A DNA stretch of 10,864 nt from JACCUZ01 sp038246575 (GCA_038246575.1 JBBRVU010000145.1:1-10864); one strand, 5' to 3'; positions 1 to 6,636 are shown, numbered from the stretch's first letter. Made by a program: numbers and translations. Notes: generated by a model not told the origin, from the sequence alone.

Positions 1-417
1 ATCAACGTCATCGCACTCGACCGCCATGGCGAGATGGTCGTCGGCGTCTCCACCAGCGGCTACCCGTGGAAGTACCCCGGCCGGATCGGCGACTCCGCGG
101 TCCCCGGTGCTGGGACCTGGTGCGACCTCGACGGCGGCGGTGCGGCCTGCACCGGGCGGGGCGAGCTCAGCATGCGGTCGGGGACGGCGCGCACCGTGGT
201 CGATGCGTTGATCCGCGGCGACGACATCGAGAAGGCCTGCCTTGCCGCACTGGCCGACGCGGCCGACCTCCCCGACCCGTTCCGCGCCGAGCTGCGCGTC
301 CTCGCGCTGACCCCGGACGGCCGCCACGGCGGCGCTGCGGGCCAGTCGGGCGCCACGTACGCCGTCATGACCACGACGTCCACCGAGCCCGAGATCCATC
401 CGAGGAGCGTGCTGTGA
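1..417 (+). CDS. Ntn-hydrolase asparaginase / beta-aspartyl peptidase, C-terminal part (5' end outside window)
   Basis: This is the 3' part of a gene in frame 1. It encodes 138 residues and ends at TGA 415-417. The family (glycosylasparaginase / isoaspartyl peptidase, peptidase T2) cuts itself in front of a threonine, which then becomes the nucleophile that hydrolyses beta-aspartyl amides or N4-glycosyl-asparagine. The visible part reads like the mature beta subunit. INVIALD at the extreme left matches the stretch just after the nucleophile. Next come STSG (residues about 18-21), the substrate-pocket motif PGRIGDS (about 25-31) with PGAG behind it, and the GAACTGRGE loop (about 47-55). By analogy with human aspartylglucosaminidase, whose nucleophile is followed by IGMV, the catalytic Thr codon should lie directly before base 1. 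Its stop overlaps the start of the M55 aminopeptidase gene, so the two are probably translated together. The family assignment is good. Whether the substrate is a glycopeptide, an isoaspartyl peptide or asparagine cannot be told from this part. Confidence 0.85.
   Translation: MNVIALDRHGEMVVGVSTSGYPWKYPGRIGDSAVPGAGTWCDLDGGGAACTGRGELSMRSGTARTVVDALIRGDDIEKACLAALADAADLPDPFRAELRVLALTPDGRHGGAAGQSGATYAVMTTTSTEPEIHPRSVL
402..407 (+). promoter_or_regulatory. Ribosome binding site of the M55 aminopeptidase gene
   Basis: GAGGAG lies 6 nt before GTG 414, inside the end of the asparaginase gene. It fixes GTG 414 as the start of the downstream gene, whose reading frame is open much further upstream. Confidence 0.6.
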
Positions 418-1238
418 AGGTCTTCCTGTCCTCCGACATGGAGGGGACCGCCGGGGTCGTCGACTGGGCCCAGTGCATCGGGCCCAGCACCGAGTACGAG
501 CACTACCGCCGGCTGCTGCAGGCCGAGGTCAACGCGGCGATCGAGGGCGCGATGTCGGCCGGGGCCACCGAGGTGCTGGTCAACGACTCGCACTCGAGCA
601 TGCAGAACCTGCGACCGGACGAGCTCGCGGGCCGCGCGAGGTACCTCTCGGGGCGGCACAAGCCGATGTACATGATGCAGGGGCTCGACGCGACCTTCGA
701 TGCCGCGTTCTTCGTCAGCTACCACGGGTCGATGGCCAGCGAGGCGTCCACGCTCTCGCACACCTACAACCCGGGAGCGATCGGGCGGGTGCTGCTCAAC
801 GGGATCGAGGTCGGAGAGTCCGGCATCAACATGCTGGTCGCCGCCGGCCACGGAGTGCCCGTCGTGCTGATCACAGGTGACGACACCACCGCGGAGGAGG
901 CCCGGCGGGTGGCCCCAGGCATCCGCGCCGCTGTGGTCAAGACATCGGTCACCCGGTTCGCCGCCGACAGCATGCACCCGGCTGACGCCTGCCGGCTCAT
1001 CCACGACGAGGCGGCCGCGGCGATGGATGCGCTCGCCGACGCGAAGCCACCGGCGATCGAGCTGCCGGCGACGCTGGAGGTCCTCTTCCACAACGGCGAC
1101 TTCGCCGAGATGGCTACCTGGATCACCGGGGTGGAGCGGGTCGACACACGCACTGTCCGGCTGACCGACGACGACCCGATCCGGCTCTTCCGCACCTTCA
1201 TCACGGTGGTGCTGCTGACCCGGTCCATCGTCGAGTGA
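414..1238 (+). CDS. dppA: M55 family zinc D-aminopeptidase (DppA)
   Basis: This encodes 274 residues, the usual length for DppA. DppA-type enzymes are zinc aminopeptidases that release N-terminal D-amino acids, classically from D-Ala peptides. The protein opens with KVFLSSDMEGTAGV, giving metal ligands Asp8 and Glu10. NDSHS supplies His60, SYHGSM supplies His104, and LSHTYN supplies His116, the probable counterpart of the catalytic His115 of B. subtilis DppA. NGIEVGE gives Glu135, the likely last ligand. The whole set of active-site residues therefore looks intact. The GTG start at 414 overlaps the preceding stop by 4 bp (GTGA), has a GAGGAG ribosome site, and begins exactly at the family's conserved N-terminus; the longer open frame upstream is an overlap with the asparaginase. 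The stop overlaps the next gene in the same way. With the asparaginase upstream, a role in recycling unusual peptides (isoaspartyl or D-residue) is plausible. I see no signal peptide, so it should act in the cytoplasm. Confidence 0.93.
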   Translation: MKVFLSSDMEGTAGVVDWAQCIGPSTEYEHYRRLLQAEVNAAIEGAMSAGATEVLVNDSHSSMQNLRPDELAGRARYLSGRHKPMYMMQGLDATFDAAFFVSYHGSMASEASTLSHTYNPGAIGRVLLNGIEVGESGINMLVAAGHGVPVVLITGDDTTAEEARRVAPGIRAAVVKTSVTRFAADSMHPADACRLIHDEAAAAMDALADAKPPAIELPATLEVLFHNGDFAEMATWITGVERVDTRTVRLTDDDPIRLFRTFITVVLLTRSIVE

Positions 1239-1969
1239 GCGCGGCACCTGAGGTCGCTCTCGTCACGGGCGCTGCCGGTGGCATCGGCCGCGCGGTCGTG
1301 GAGCGGCTGGTCCGGGACGGGATGCGCGTCGGCGCCCTGGACGTGAACGCGGCGGGGCTGATGGCGTTGGCGGCCGACCGGCCGGACGTCCTCGCGCTCA
1401 CTGCCGACGTGACCGACGAGGACGAGATCCGCGCCGCGTTCGAGGCGCTGCGTGCGCAGTGGGGCGAGCCGATGGTCGTCGTGAACGTCGCAGGCTACTT
1501 CGCCCGGCACCGGGTGCCCGAACTGTCGCGGGCCGACTGGGACCGCTTCCTCGCCGTGAACGCGACCGGCCCGTTCCTGGTCTGCCGCGAGTCGCTGCCG
1601 GCGATGATCGCGGCCGGTGCGGGGTGCATCGTCAACATCGCGTCGACAGCCGGGCTGCAGGGCGGTCGCGACCGGGCTGCCTACTGCGCCGCCAAGGGGG
1701 CGCTGGTCCAGCTCACCCGCAGCCTGGCCATCGACCACGGCCCCGACGGTGTGCGCATCAATGCAGTGGCACCCGGCCTGATCGACACCGAGATGGCCGA
1801 CTGGATCAGGCACGACCCGGCGGCGCTGGCCGGTTTCGAGGCGAGCCTGCCCGCGGGCCGGATGGGCACCGTCGAGGAGGTGGCCGACACTGTCGCCTAC
1901 CTCGTGTCACCGGCCGCCACGTACGTCATGGGGGCCACCGTCACGGTCGACGGCGGCTCCTCGGCCTGA
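1235..1969 (+). CDS. Short-chain dehydrogenase/reductase (classical SDR)
   Basis: This encodes 244 residues, the standard length of a classical SDR. The Rossmann cofactor motif TGAAGGIG lies at residues 11-18. NVAG at 84-87 replaces the usual NNAG. The catalytic Ser137, Tyr150 and Lys154 are present (IASTAG, AAYCAAKG), followed by the PG motif at 190-191. Asp36 at the end of the second beta strand (ALDVN) favours NAD(H) over NADP(H). The VTVDGG C-terminus is typical of the FabG-like group, which contains 3-oxoacyl reductases and many sugar or hydroxy-acid dehydrogenases. The GTG start at 1235 overlaps the DppA stop by 4 bp, and no strong separate ribosome site is visible, so translation is probably coupled. 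The substrate cannot be told from the sequence. Its place after two peptide-processing enzymes suggests it shares their pathway. Work on the acid-sugar operon, which lies beyond a convergent gene, is possible but less likely. Confidence 0.93.
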   Translation: MSAAPEVALVTGAAGGIGRAVVERLVRDGMRVGALDVNAAGLMALAADRPDVLALTADVTDEDEIRAAFEALRAQWGEPMVVVNVAGYFARHRVPELSRADWDRFLAVNATGPFLVCRESLPAMIAAGAGCIVNIASTAGLQGGRDRAAYCAAKGALVQLTRSLAIDHGPDGVRINAVAPGLIDTEMADWIRHDPAALAGFEASLPAGRMGTVEEVADTVAYLVSPAATYVMGATVTVDGGSSA

Positions 1970-1999
1970 CGCCGGCTACCCCGCGGGAGTCGACTCGGC

Positions 2000-3058
2000 T
2001 CATGCCAGCTCGCCGGCAATGGCAGCCAGCGCCTTCGCGGTCGTAGCGGTGCCGCCGATGTCCGGCGTCCGGTTGGTCGGCTCGACCAGGGCCCTGTCGA
2101 GCGCTGCGGCCAGTGCCATCGCCGACGATCGCTCGCCCAGGTGTTCGAGCATCAGCACGGCGGACAGCACTTGACCAGTCGGGTTGGCGAGACCCTGCCC
2201 GGCGATGTCCGGAGCAGATCCGTGCACTGGTTCGAACATGGACGGATGGCTCCTGTCGGGGTTGATGTTGGCCGATGCAGCCAGGCCCACTCCTCCCATC
2301 AGCGCCGCTCCCAGGTCGCTGAGGATGTCACCAAAGAGGTTGCTTGCCACGATGACGTCGAACTCGTGGGGAGCCAGAACCAGTCGGGCGGCTAGCGCAT
2401 CGACGTGCATCGATCGACACCTGACATCTGGGTAGTCGCGGGCGACCTCGTTCACCACGCGATCCCAGAACGGCATGCTGTGGGGCAACCCGTTTGACTT
2501 GGTGGCTGACACGAGGTCCGCCCGACGGCCCCGAGCGCGGTCGAACGCGTAGCGAACAACCTGTTCGGTGCCGCGACGGGTGAAGACCGCCGACTGGATC
2601 ACCACCTCGTCCGCAGTTCCCGAGTAGACGCTGCCGCCGACAGGGGTGTACTCACCCTCGTTGTTCTCTCGCACGATCAACACGTCGAACGACGCGTTGT
2701 CGCGAAGAGGCCCGCAGACGCCGGGAAGCGTGGCTATCGGCCGCACATTGATCGACTGGCGCAGCTCTCTCCTGATGGGGAGGAGCAGGTTCCACAGGGA
2801 GACGTGGTCAGGCACCGCCGGATCACCGACGGCACCGAGGAAGACGGCATCCGTCCGGTCGAGCTGCTCCGCCCAGTCCGCGGGCATGAAAGTCCCGGCG
2901 TCGAGATAGCGCTGGCAGCTCCAGTCGAGGTCGACCCAGGCCACGTTCGCCTCCCGGGGCGTGCAGGCGGCATCGATCAGCGCGCAGACCCCGGCCACGA
3001 GCTCGACGCCGATCCCATCACCGGGCACTGCCGCCACGGTGTAGCGACGATCTGGCAC
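2000..3058 (-). CDS. ttuC: Tartrate dehydrogenase/decarboxylase or D-malate dehydrogenase (TtuC/DmlA family)
   Basis: This encodes 352 residues of the isocitrate/isopropylmalate dehydrogenase superfamily: NAD-dependent, metal-dependent oxidative decarboxylases of 2-hydroxy acids. The N-terminal VPGDGIG is the family signature. RENNEGEYTPVGG (residues 130-142) and SATKSNGLPHSMPFW (184-198) are the forms I associate with tartrate dehydrogenase/D-malate dehydrogenase, as distinct from LeuB or Icd. Catalytic Lys187 and metal-ligand aspartates at 220, 244 and 248 are in place. EPVHGSAPDIAGQGLANPTG (276-295) is the NAD-binding region. The GTG start at 3058 has AGGAGG 5 nt upstream. The gene is transcribed away from the acid-sugar operon across a 106-bp control region and ends 30 bp from the convergent SDR. 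The likely substrate is tartrate, D-malate or a 3-substituted malate. 3-Isopropylmalate is the main alternative but fits the motifs less well. I infer that it oxidises a product of the neighbouring pathway. Confidence 0.88.
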   Translation of the reverse strand: MPDRRYTVAAVPGDGIGVELVAGVCALIDAACTPREANVAWVDLDWSCQRYLDAGTFMPADWAEQLDRTDAVFLGAVGDPAVPDHVSLWNLLLPIRRELRQSINVRPIATLPGVCGPLRDNASFDVLIVRENNEGEYTPVGGSVYSGTADEVVIQSAVFTRRGTEQVVRYAFDRARGRRADLVSATKSNGLPHSMPFWDRVVNEVARDYPDVRCRSMHVDALAARLVLAPHEFDVIVASNLFGDILSDLGAALMGGVGLAASANINPDRSHPSMFEPVHGSAPDIAGQGLANPTGQVLSAVLMLEHLGERSSAMALAAALDRALVEPTNRTPDIGGTATTAKALAAIAGELA

Positions 3059-3063
3059 TGCGA

Positions 3064-3069
3064 CCTCCT
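3064..3069 (-). promoter_or_regulatory. Ribosome binding site of the TtuC-family gene
   Basis: On the minus strand AGGAGG stands 5 nt before GTG 3058. It is a perfect Shine-Dalgarno sequence and settles the GTG start. Confidence 0.8.
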
Positions 3070-3107
3070 CATCCCGTCCCGGTCGAGTCCGCCCTGTGAC
3101 AGCCCGG

Positions 3108-3135
3108 TTGACACCAGAACCTCGGCCGATACTAT
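3108..3135 (+). promoter_or_regulatory. Predicted sigma-70-type promoter of the acid-sugar operon
   Basis: A consensus -35 box TTGACA (3108-3113) is followed, 16 bases later, by TACTAT (3130-3135), which matches the -10 consensus at four of six positions including the key first two and last. Transcription would begin near 3142, leaving a leader of about 20 bases that still contains the GAGGGAG ribosome site of the first gene. This is the best promoter-like sequence in the window and sits in the control region shared with the divergent TtuC-family gene. Confidence 0.6.
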
Positions 3136-3137
3136 CG
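3127..3137. promoter_or_regulatory. Perfect inverted repeat over the -10 box, candidate operator
   Basis: CGATACTATCG is a perfect 5-1-5 inverted repeat that overlaps the predicted -10 box. Because of the symmetry, TAGTAT is available as a -10-like hexamer on the minus strand too, facing the TtuC-family gene. A dimeric regulator bound here would block both directions. It is short, so chance is possible. Confidence 0.4.
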
Positions 3138-3146
3138 AATCGTTTC
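3137..3146. promoter_or_regulatory. Possible LacI-type operator
   Basis: GAATCGTTTC has the GAAnCGnTTC layout around a central CG that is common in LacI/GalR-family operators; four of five base pairs are symmetric. It lies at the predicted transcription start of the operon, and a LacI-family gene follows the operon. It overlaps the end of the CGATACTATCG repeat, so only one of the two may be real. Confidence 0.3.
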
Positions 3147-3152
3147 CAGCCC

Positions 3153-3159
3153 GAGGGAG
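3153..3159 (+). promoter_or_regulatory. Ribosome binding site of dehydratase A
   Basis: GAGGGAG lies 5 nt before GTG 3165. It favours that start over the in-frame GTG at 3096, which lies upstream of the predicted promoter's transcription start and would encode a tail absent from the paralog. Confidence 0.6.
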
Positions 3160-3164
3160 TTCGA

Positions 3165-4313
3165 GTGACTGAGCAAGGTTCTGCCGTGGCTCCTGCCCCT
3201 CCAGATCTGCGCGTGACGCGGGTGGAAACGATCCCGATCCGAGTTCCGCTGGACCGTGTCTACCAGGGCAGTCACTATCGGATGACTCACCGCTCGACCA
3301 TCGTGACTCGGGTCCACACGGAGTCGGGAATCGTGGGCGAGGCATACGCCGGTGACGAGGACGCAGGCCTGGCCGAGATCGACGCGATCATCCGCAACGA
3401 GATCGCGCCGGTTGTGGTCGGGCAAGACGCGTTCGCCACCGAGCGGCTGTGGGAGCTGGCGCGTCCCGCGACCTGGGACATCCTCCGCGACCGGCGGCTC
3501 GGGTTGGTCGCCTGCGCAAATGTCGACACTGCGGTGTGGGACGCAGTCGGGAAGGCGCTCAACATCCCGCTGCACCGGCTCTGGGGGGGCTATCGGGACG
3601 TCCTTCCGGTGATCACGATCGGCGGCTACTACGCCGCCGATGCCGATATCGAGTCAGAGGTCGATGAGGTGCTCGCTGCTGGCTATGCCGGCATGAAGTT
3701 CAAGGTCGGCGGTCTCACCCCGGCAGAGGACGCGGAACGGGTGAGGCGGGCCAGGCGGACGGGCGGAGCCGAGTTCGCGTTGGCCGTCGATGCCAATCAG
3801 GGCTGGACCCCCTCAGAGGCCATCGAGTTCTCTCGCCTGGTCAGCGACTGTGGCCTGATGTGGTTCGAAGAGCCGTGTCAGTGGCAGAACGACCGACGGG
3901 GTATGCGCGACGTGAGAATGATCGGGGGTTTGCCGGTCTGCGCGGGTCAGAGTGAGTTCTCCGCAGCTGGCTGCCGAGACCTGTTCGAGTCCGGGTCCGT
4001 GGACTTCTGCAACTTCGACTCGTCGTGGTCCGGAGGACCCACCGAGTGGCGCCGAGTCGCTGGCATGGCCACGGTCTACGACGTGCGCATGGCCCACCAC
4101 GAGGAGCCACAGGTCGCCGCGCACCTGCTGGCGTCGATCAGTCACGGCACCTATCTCGAGAACTTCCACCCCAGGCGAGATCCCATCTGGCACAACCTGG
4201 TGGCCAACCGGGCGCCACTGGTCCAGGGGTCGATGCGCCTACCGGACGGACCCGGCCTCGGCTGGGAGCTGGACCAGGACTACATCAAGAAGTACCGGGT
4301 CGACCAGGGATAA
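3165..4313 (+). CDS. Enolase-superfamily (mandelate racemase type) acid-sugar dehydratase A
   Basis: This encodes 382 residues from the chosen GTG. The fold is the two-domain enolase type: an N-terminal capping domain (about 16-140) and a (beta/alpha)7-beta barrel. Members abstract the proton alpha to a carboxylate, and most mandelate-racemase-group members dehydrate acid sugars to 2-oxo-3-deoxy acids. Catalytic elements lie at the expected spacing: the KFK pair (Lys178, Lys180), Asp209 in VDANQ, the Glu235-Glu236-Pro motif, Asp285 and His312 (Asp-His dyad, 27 apart as in mandelate racemase), and Glu332. The third metal-ligand position, usually Glu in a GE motif, reads Gln262 in AGQSE. The gene is first in a seven-gene operon and is a paralog of the dehydratase at 6640, roughly 55% identical over the N-terminal domain by eye. 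It carries a 14-residue N-terminal extension the paralog lacks. Substrate unknown; racemase or cycloisomerase activity is possible. Confidence 0.92.
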   Translation: MTEQGSAVAPAPPDLRVTRVETIPIRVPLDRVYQGSHYRMTHRSTIVTRVHTESGIVGEAYAGDEDAGLAEIDAIIRNEIAPVVVGQDAFATERLWELARPATWDILRDRRLGLVACANVDTAVWDAVGKALNIPLHRLWGGYRDVLPVITIGGYYAADADIESEVDEVLAAGYAGMKFKVGGLTPAEDAERVRRARRTGGAEFALAVDANQGWTPSEAIEFSRLVSDCGLMWFEEPCQWQNDRRGMRDVRMIGGLPVCAGQSEFSAAGCRDLFESGSVDFCNFDSSWSGGPTEWRRVAGMATVYDVRMAHHEEPQVAAHLLASISHGTYLENFHPRRDPIWHNLVANRAPLVQGSMRLPDGPGLGWELDQDYIKKYRVDQG

Positions 4314-4358
4314 CACACAGCACGTAGGTCAGTTGGCACAGACGAACGATGGGGACAC

Positions 4359-5375
4359 ATGACGAAGATGCGAGTTCGGCAGGCAGTAGTGCATGCGTTG
4401 GCCGATGAGATGCGAGCCGACGAGTCGGTCATGCTGATGGGCGAGGACGTCGCAGCCGCTGGCGGACCCTTCAAGACCTCCGAAGGCCTGCTCGACGAGT
4501 TCGGTCCACTGCGCATCCGGGACACGCCCATCTCGGAGATGGGCTTCACCGGCGCCGCTGTAGGCGCGGCCTGTCTGGGCATGCGCCCCGTCGTCGAGAT
4601 CATGTTCATGGAGTTTCTCGGGGTGGCGCTCGACATGGTGGTCACCGAGGCGGCGAAGTTCCACTATCTCAGCGGGGGGCGCATCACCGTGCCCATGGTC
4701 GTTCGCACGTCGGTCGGCAGCGGTGGCGGGTTCGGCATGCAGCACAGCCAGACGCTGGAGAACTGGCTGACGGCGACTCCCGGTCTGTGCGTCGTCGTGC
4801 CCTCCGATGCGCAGACTGCCTATGGCCTGAACCGGGCAGCCATCCGCTACGACGGCCCCGTCGTGGTGATGGAGCCGCGCGCTCTCTACGCCACCCGCGG
4901 GGAGGTCACCACAGGTGACGAAGGCATCGTCGAGATGGGTCGGGCCCGGACCCTGCGAACCGGATCGGATGTGACGGTGGTCGGCCTGGGGCAGACAGTC
5001 GGAATCGCGTCCCGGGCTGTGGAGCAGGCCGGCCTGGACGCTGAGGTCATCGACCTCTCGACCCTGGTGCCGTGGGACCGGCAGACCGTGGTCGAGTCTG
5101 TTCGCCGGACTGGCCGGCTCGTCGTGGTCGAGGAAGCACCGGAGAGCGGCGGATGGGGTCACGAGATCGTGTCGACCGTGACGTCGAGCTCCTTCTCCGA
5201 CCTGCGCTCGGCACCGTTTCGCATCACCAGCCCAGACGTGCCTGTGCCGTACAGCCCCGCCCTGGAGGCCCGCTATCTGCCAACTGCGGAGTACGTCGCC
5301 GAACAGCTGACCTCGTATCTGGAAACCGGAGATACGCCGGAACCGTGGTGGGTCAAGGAGGGCCTGGTCCGATGA
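4359..5375 (+). CDS. 2-oxo-acid dehydrogenase E1 component, beta subunit (acetoin/pyruvate dehydrogenase type)
   Basis: This encodes 338 residues, normal for an E1-beta (PdhB/AcoB/BkdB family). With E1-alpha it forms the alpha2beta2 thiamine-diphosphate enzyme that decarboxylates a 2-oxo acid (or cleaves acetoin) and acylates a lipoyl domain. Visible signatures are MGEDVA (27-32), ISEMGFTGAAVG (58-69) with Glu60 as the expected cofactor-activating residue, FMEF (83-86), and GGGFGMQHSQTLENW (122-136) with the family's active-site His129. The C-terminal transketolase-like domain begins around 200 and contains VVEEAPESGGWG (about 252-263). The ATG at 4359 has only a weak GGGGA behind it; Met4 is an alternative. 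A 45-bp gap separates it from dehydratase A, and its stop overlaps the E1-alpha start (ATGA). The beta-before-alpha order is the reverse of most pdh and aco operons. The substrate cannot be read from the sequence; context suggests a 2-oxo-3-deoxy acid. Confidence 0.93.
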   Translation: MTKMRVRQAVVHALADEMRADESVMLMGEDVAAAGGPFKTSEGLLDEFGPLRIRDTPISEMGFTGAAVGAACLGMRPVVEIMFMEFLGVALDMVVTEAAKFHYLSGGRITVPMVVRTSVGSGGGFGMQHSQTLENWLTATPGLCVVVPSDAQTAYGLNRAAIRYDGPVVVMEPRALYATRGEVTTGDEGIVEMGRARTLRTGSDVTVVGLGQTVGIASRAVEQAGLDAEVIDLSTLVPWDRQTVVESVRRTGRLVVVEEAPESGGWGHEIVSTVTSSSFSDLRSAPFRITSPDVPVPYSPALEARYLPTAEYVAEQLTSYLETGDTPEPWWVKEGLVR

Positions 5376-6400
5376 CCGTTACCGACCATCGCAGTCACGA
5401 ACGACGAGCCGCTCTTTCCGACCCCGTCGAGGCCTATCGACGGATGCGGGAGATCCGCACGTTCGAGGACCAGATCGCCGGACTGTTCGCGGAAGGACTC
5501 GTGCACGGCACGACGCACACCTGTCAGGGCCAGGAGGCCCTGGACATCGCGATCGCAACCACTCTGCGCATCGACGACGTCGTCACCTGCACCTACCGCG
5601 GCCACGGCATCGCGCTGGCACTCGGCATGACCCCTGAGTCGGTGCTCGGAGAGATCATGGGTCGCACAAGCGGATGCATCGGCGGACTCGGGGGGTCGAT
5701 GCACCTCTCCGACATGGACGTGGGTCTACTGCCCACCTTCGCCATTGTGGGTGCAGGCATCCCCGTGGCAACCGGAGCGGCTCTGGCGTTCCAGACCCGC
5801 GGTGAGGATCGGGTAGCGGTCTCCGTCTGCGGGGATGGGGCCACGAACATCGGCGCCTTCCACGAGGGCATCAACCTGGCTGCGATCTGGCGTCTGCCAG
5901 TCGTGTTCGTGATCGACAACAACGTCTACGGCGAGTACAGCCGGATCGACAAGACCACCCCCGTCAGCGACCTCTCGAGCAGGGCAGCATCCTTCGGCAT
6001 AGAAGGAGAGAGCGTCGACGGGATGGACCTGGGTCTTGTCGAGGAAGCCCTGACCAGGCACGTTGCTCGAGCGCGAGAGGGTCATGGCCCGTCGTTGCTC
6101 GAGGTGCGCACGTATCGCTTCGCCGGGCACTCGCGAGCGGACCTGGCCACGTACCGACCAGATGGCGAGCTCGAGACCTGGCAGAAGCGAGACCCGCTCA
6201 TCCTGAGACGAGGCCTGCTGGTAGCTGGGGGCGAGGCGTCGGAAGCTGACCTGGACACCATCGACGCGGAGGTTCAGGCCGCAATCGCCGAAGTCGTGCG
6301 CGTGACCGCGGCCACTGAGGAGCCTGACGTCAGCTCCATGTTCGACAACGTGTGGGCCCCACCTGGGCCGCGTGGCCACCACTCGGGTGACTCCGCATGA
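5372..6400 (+). CDS. 2-oxo-acid dehydrogenase E1 component, alpha subunit
   Basis: This encodes 342 residues. The thiamine-diphosphate/magnesium motif runs from GDG (154-156) to DNN (182-184), with the usual roughly 30-residue spacing. YRGHG (75-79) and GGSMH (107-111) are standard E1-alpha elements, and AGHSRAD (251-257) is the phosphorylation-loop-like segment with the active-site His253. Length and layout match AcoA/PdhA. The C-terminus is slightly extended, with a Pro/Gly/His-rich tail. The ATG at 5372 overlaps the E1-beta stop by 4 bp and has AAGGAGG 10 nt upstream, so the longer open frame reaching back into the E1-beta gene is not the real start. The stop in turn overlaps the lipoyl-protein gene (ATGA). 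The three reading frames are tightly coupled, which argues that the products form one complex in fixed ratio. I found no feature that assigns the 2-oxo substrate. Confidence 0.94.
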   Translation: MTVTDHRSHERRAALSDPVEAYRRMREIRTFEDQIAGLFAEGLVHGTTHTCQGQEALDIAIATTLRIDDVVTCTYRGHGIALALGMTPESVLGEIMGRTSGCIGGLGGSMHLSDMDVGLLPTFAIVGAGIPVATGAALAFQTRGEDRVAVSVCGDGATNIGAFHEGINLAAIWRLPVVFVIDNNVYGEYSRIDKTTPVSDLSSRAASFGIEGESVDGMDLGLVEEALTRHVARAREGHGPSLLEVRTYRFAGHSRADLATYRPDGELETWQKRDPLILRRGLLVAGGEASEADLDTIDAEVQAAIAEVVRVTAATEEPDVSSMFDNVWAPPGPRGHHSGDSA

Positions 6401-6636
6401 GGTTCGCCGTCAAGCTTCCGCGAGTGGCGGAGACCGTTGACGAGGTGGTCGTCATCGGCTGGGAGACGCAGGTAGGGGCCGACGTGGCAGCTGGTGACAC
6501 CCTGCTACGCGTCGAGACGGACAAGGCCATCGTCGAAGTACCGTCACCCGTCGCCGGCCGCCTGGTCGAGCAGGCGGTGGCGGAGGACGACGAGATCTCG
6601 ACGGGGACGATCGTCGGATTCGTCGAGGGCAGCTGA
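6397..6636 (+). CDS. Free-standing lipoyl-domain protein
   Basis: This encodes 79 residues that are a single biotinyl/lipoyl domain and nothing more. The lipoylation motif ETDKA (40-44) puts Lys43 at the hairpin turn. Symmetric halves around it, VGADVAAGDTLLRVE before and VPSPVAGRLVEQAVAEDDEI after, are typical of E2 lipoyl domains. TDKA, as opposed to the biotin-type MKM, marks it as lipoyl. Normal E2 proteins carry this domain fused to an E1/E3-binding domain and a large acyltransferase core; neither is present here, and the ORF ends cleanly at TGA six residues beyond the last beta strand. The next gene begins 3 bp later in another frame and is unrelated, so a recent frameshift is not an explanation. 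It starts inside the E1-alpha stop (ATGA). It probably accepts the acyl group from E1. Which enzyme then takes the acyl group is unknown. Confidence 0.93.
   Translation: MRFAVKLPRVAETVDEVVVIGWETQVGADVAAGDTLLRVETDKAIVEVPSPVAGRLVEQAVAEDDEISTGTIVGFVEGS

Noticed and set aside
60..1247. Long minus-strand open frame (395 codons) opposite the asparaginase and DppA genes
   Set aside because: Its translation is rich in Arg, Pro, Gly, Val and His, with no family resemblance. It is the usual antisense shadow of GC-rich coding DNA, and the plus strand carries intact motifs.
1970..1999. Possible terminator between the convergent SDR and TtuC-family genes
   Set aside because: CCGCGG and GAGTCGACTC are palindromes but lack a loop, no stable longer stem is visible, and there is no T-run. 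A short-stem terminator cannot be excluded.
3096..3164. N-terminal extension of dehydratase A from GTG 3096
   Set aside because: The segment overlaps the predicted promoter, has no ribosome site and has no counterpart in the paralog. GTG 3165 has GAGGGAG 5 nt upstream.
4314..4358. Separate promoter or terminator in the 45-bp gap before E1-beta
   Set aside because: No inverted repeat, no T-run and no convincing -35/-10 pair. I treat the seven genes as one operon.
4329..5162. Minus-strand open frame of 277 codons opposite E1-beta
   Set aside because: It lies wholly inside a gene with clear E1-beta signatures, has low-complexity composition and lacks any recognisable domain.
5072..5371. N-terminal extension of E1-alpha reaching back into E1-beta
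   Set aside because: The extra 100 codons are out-of-frame E1-beta sequence. ATG 5372 matches the family N-terminus and forms the ATGA overlap.
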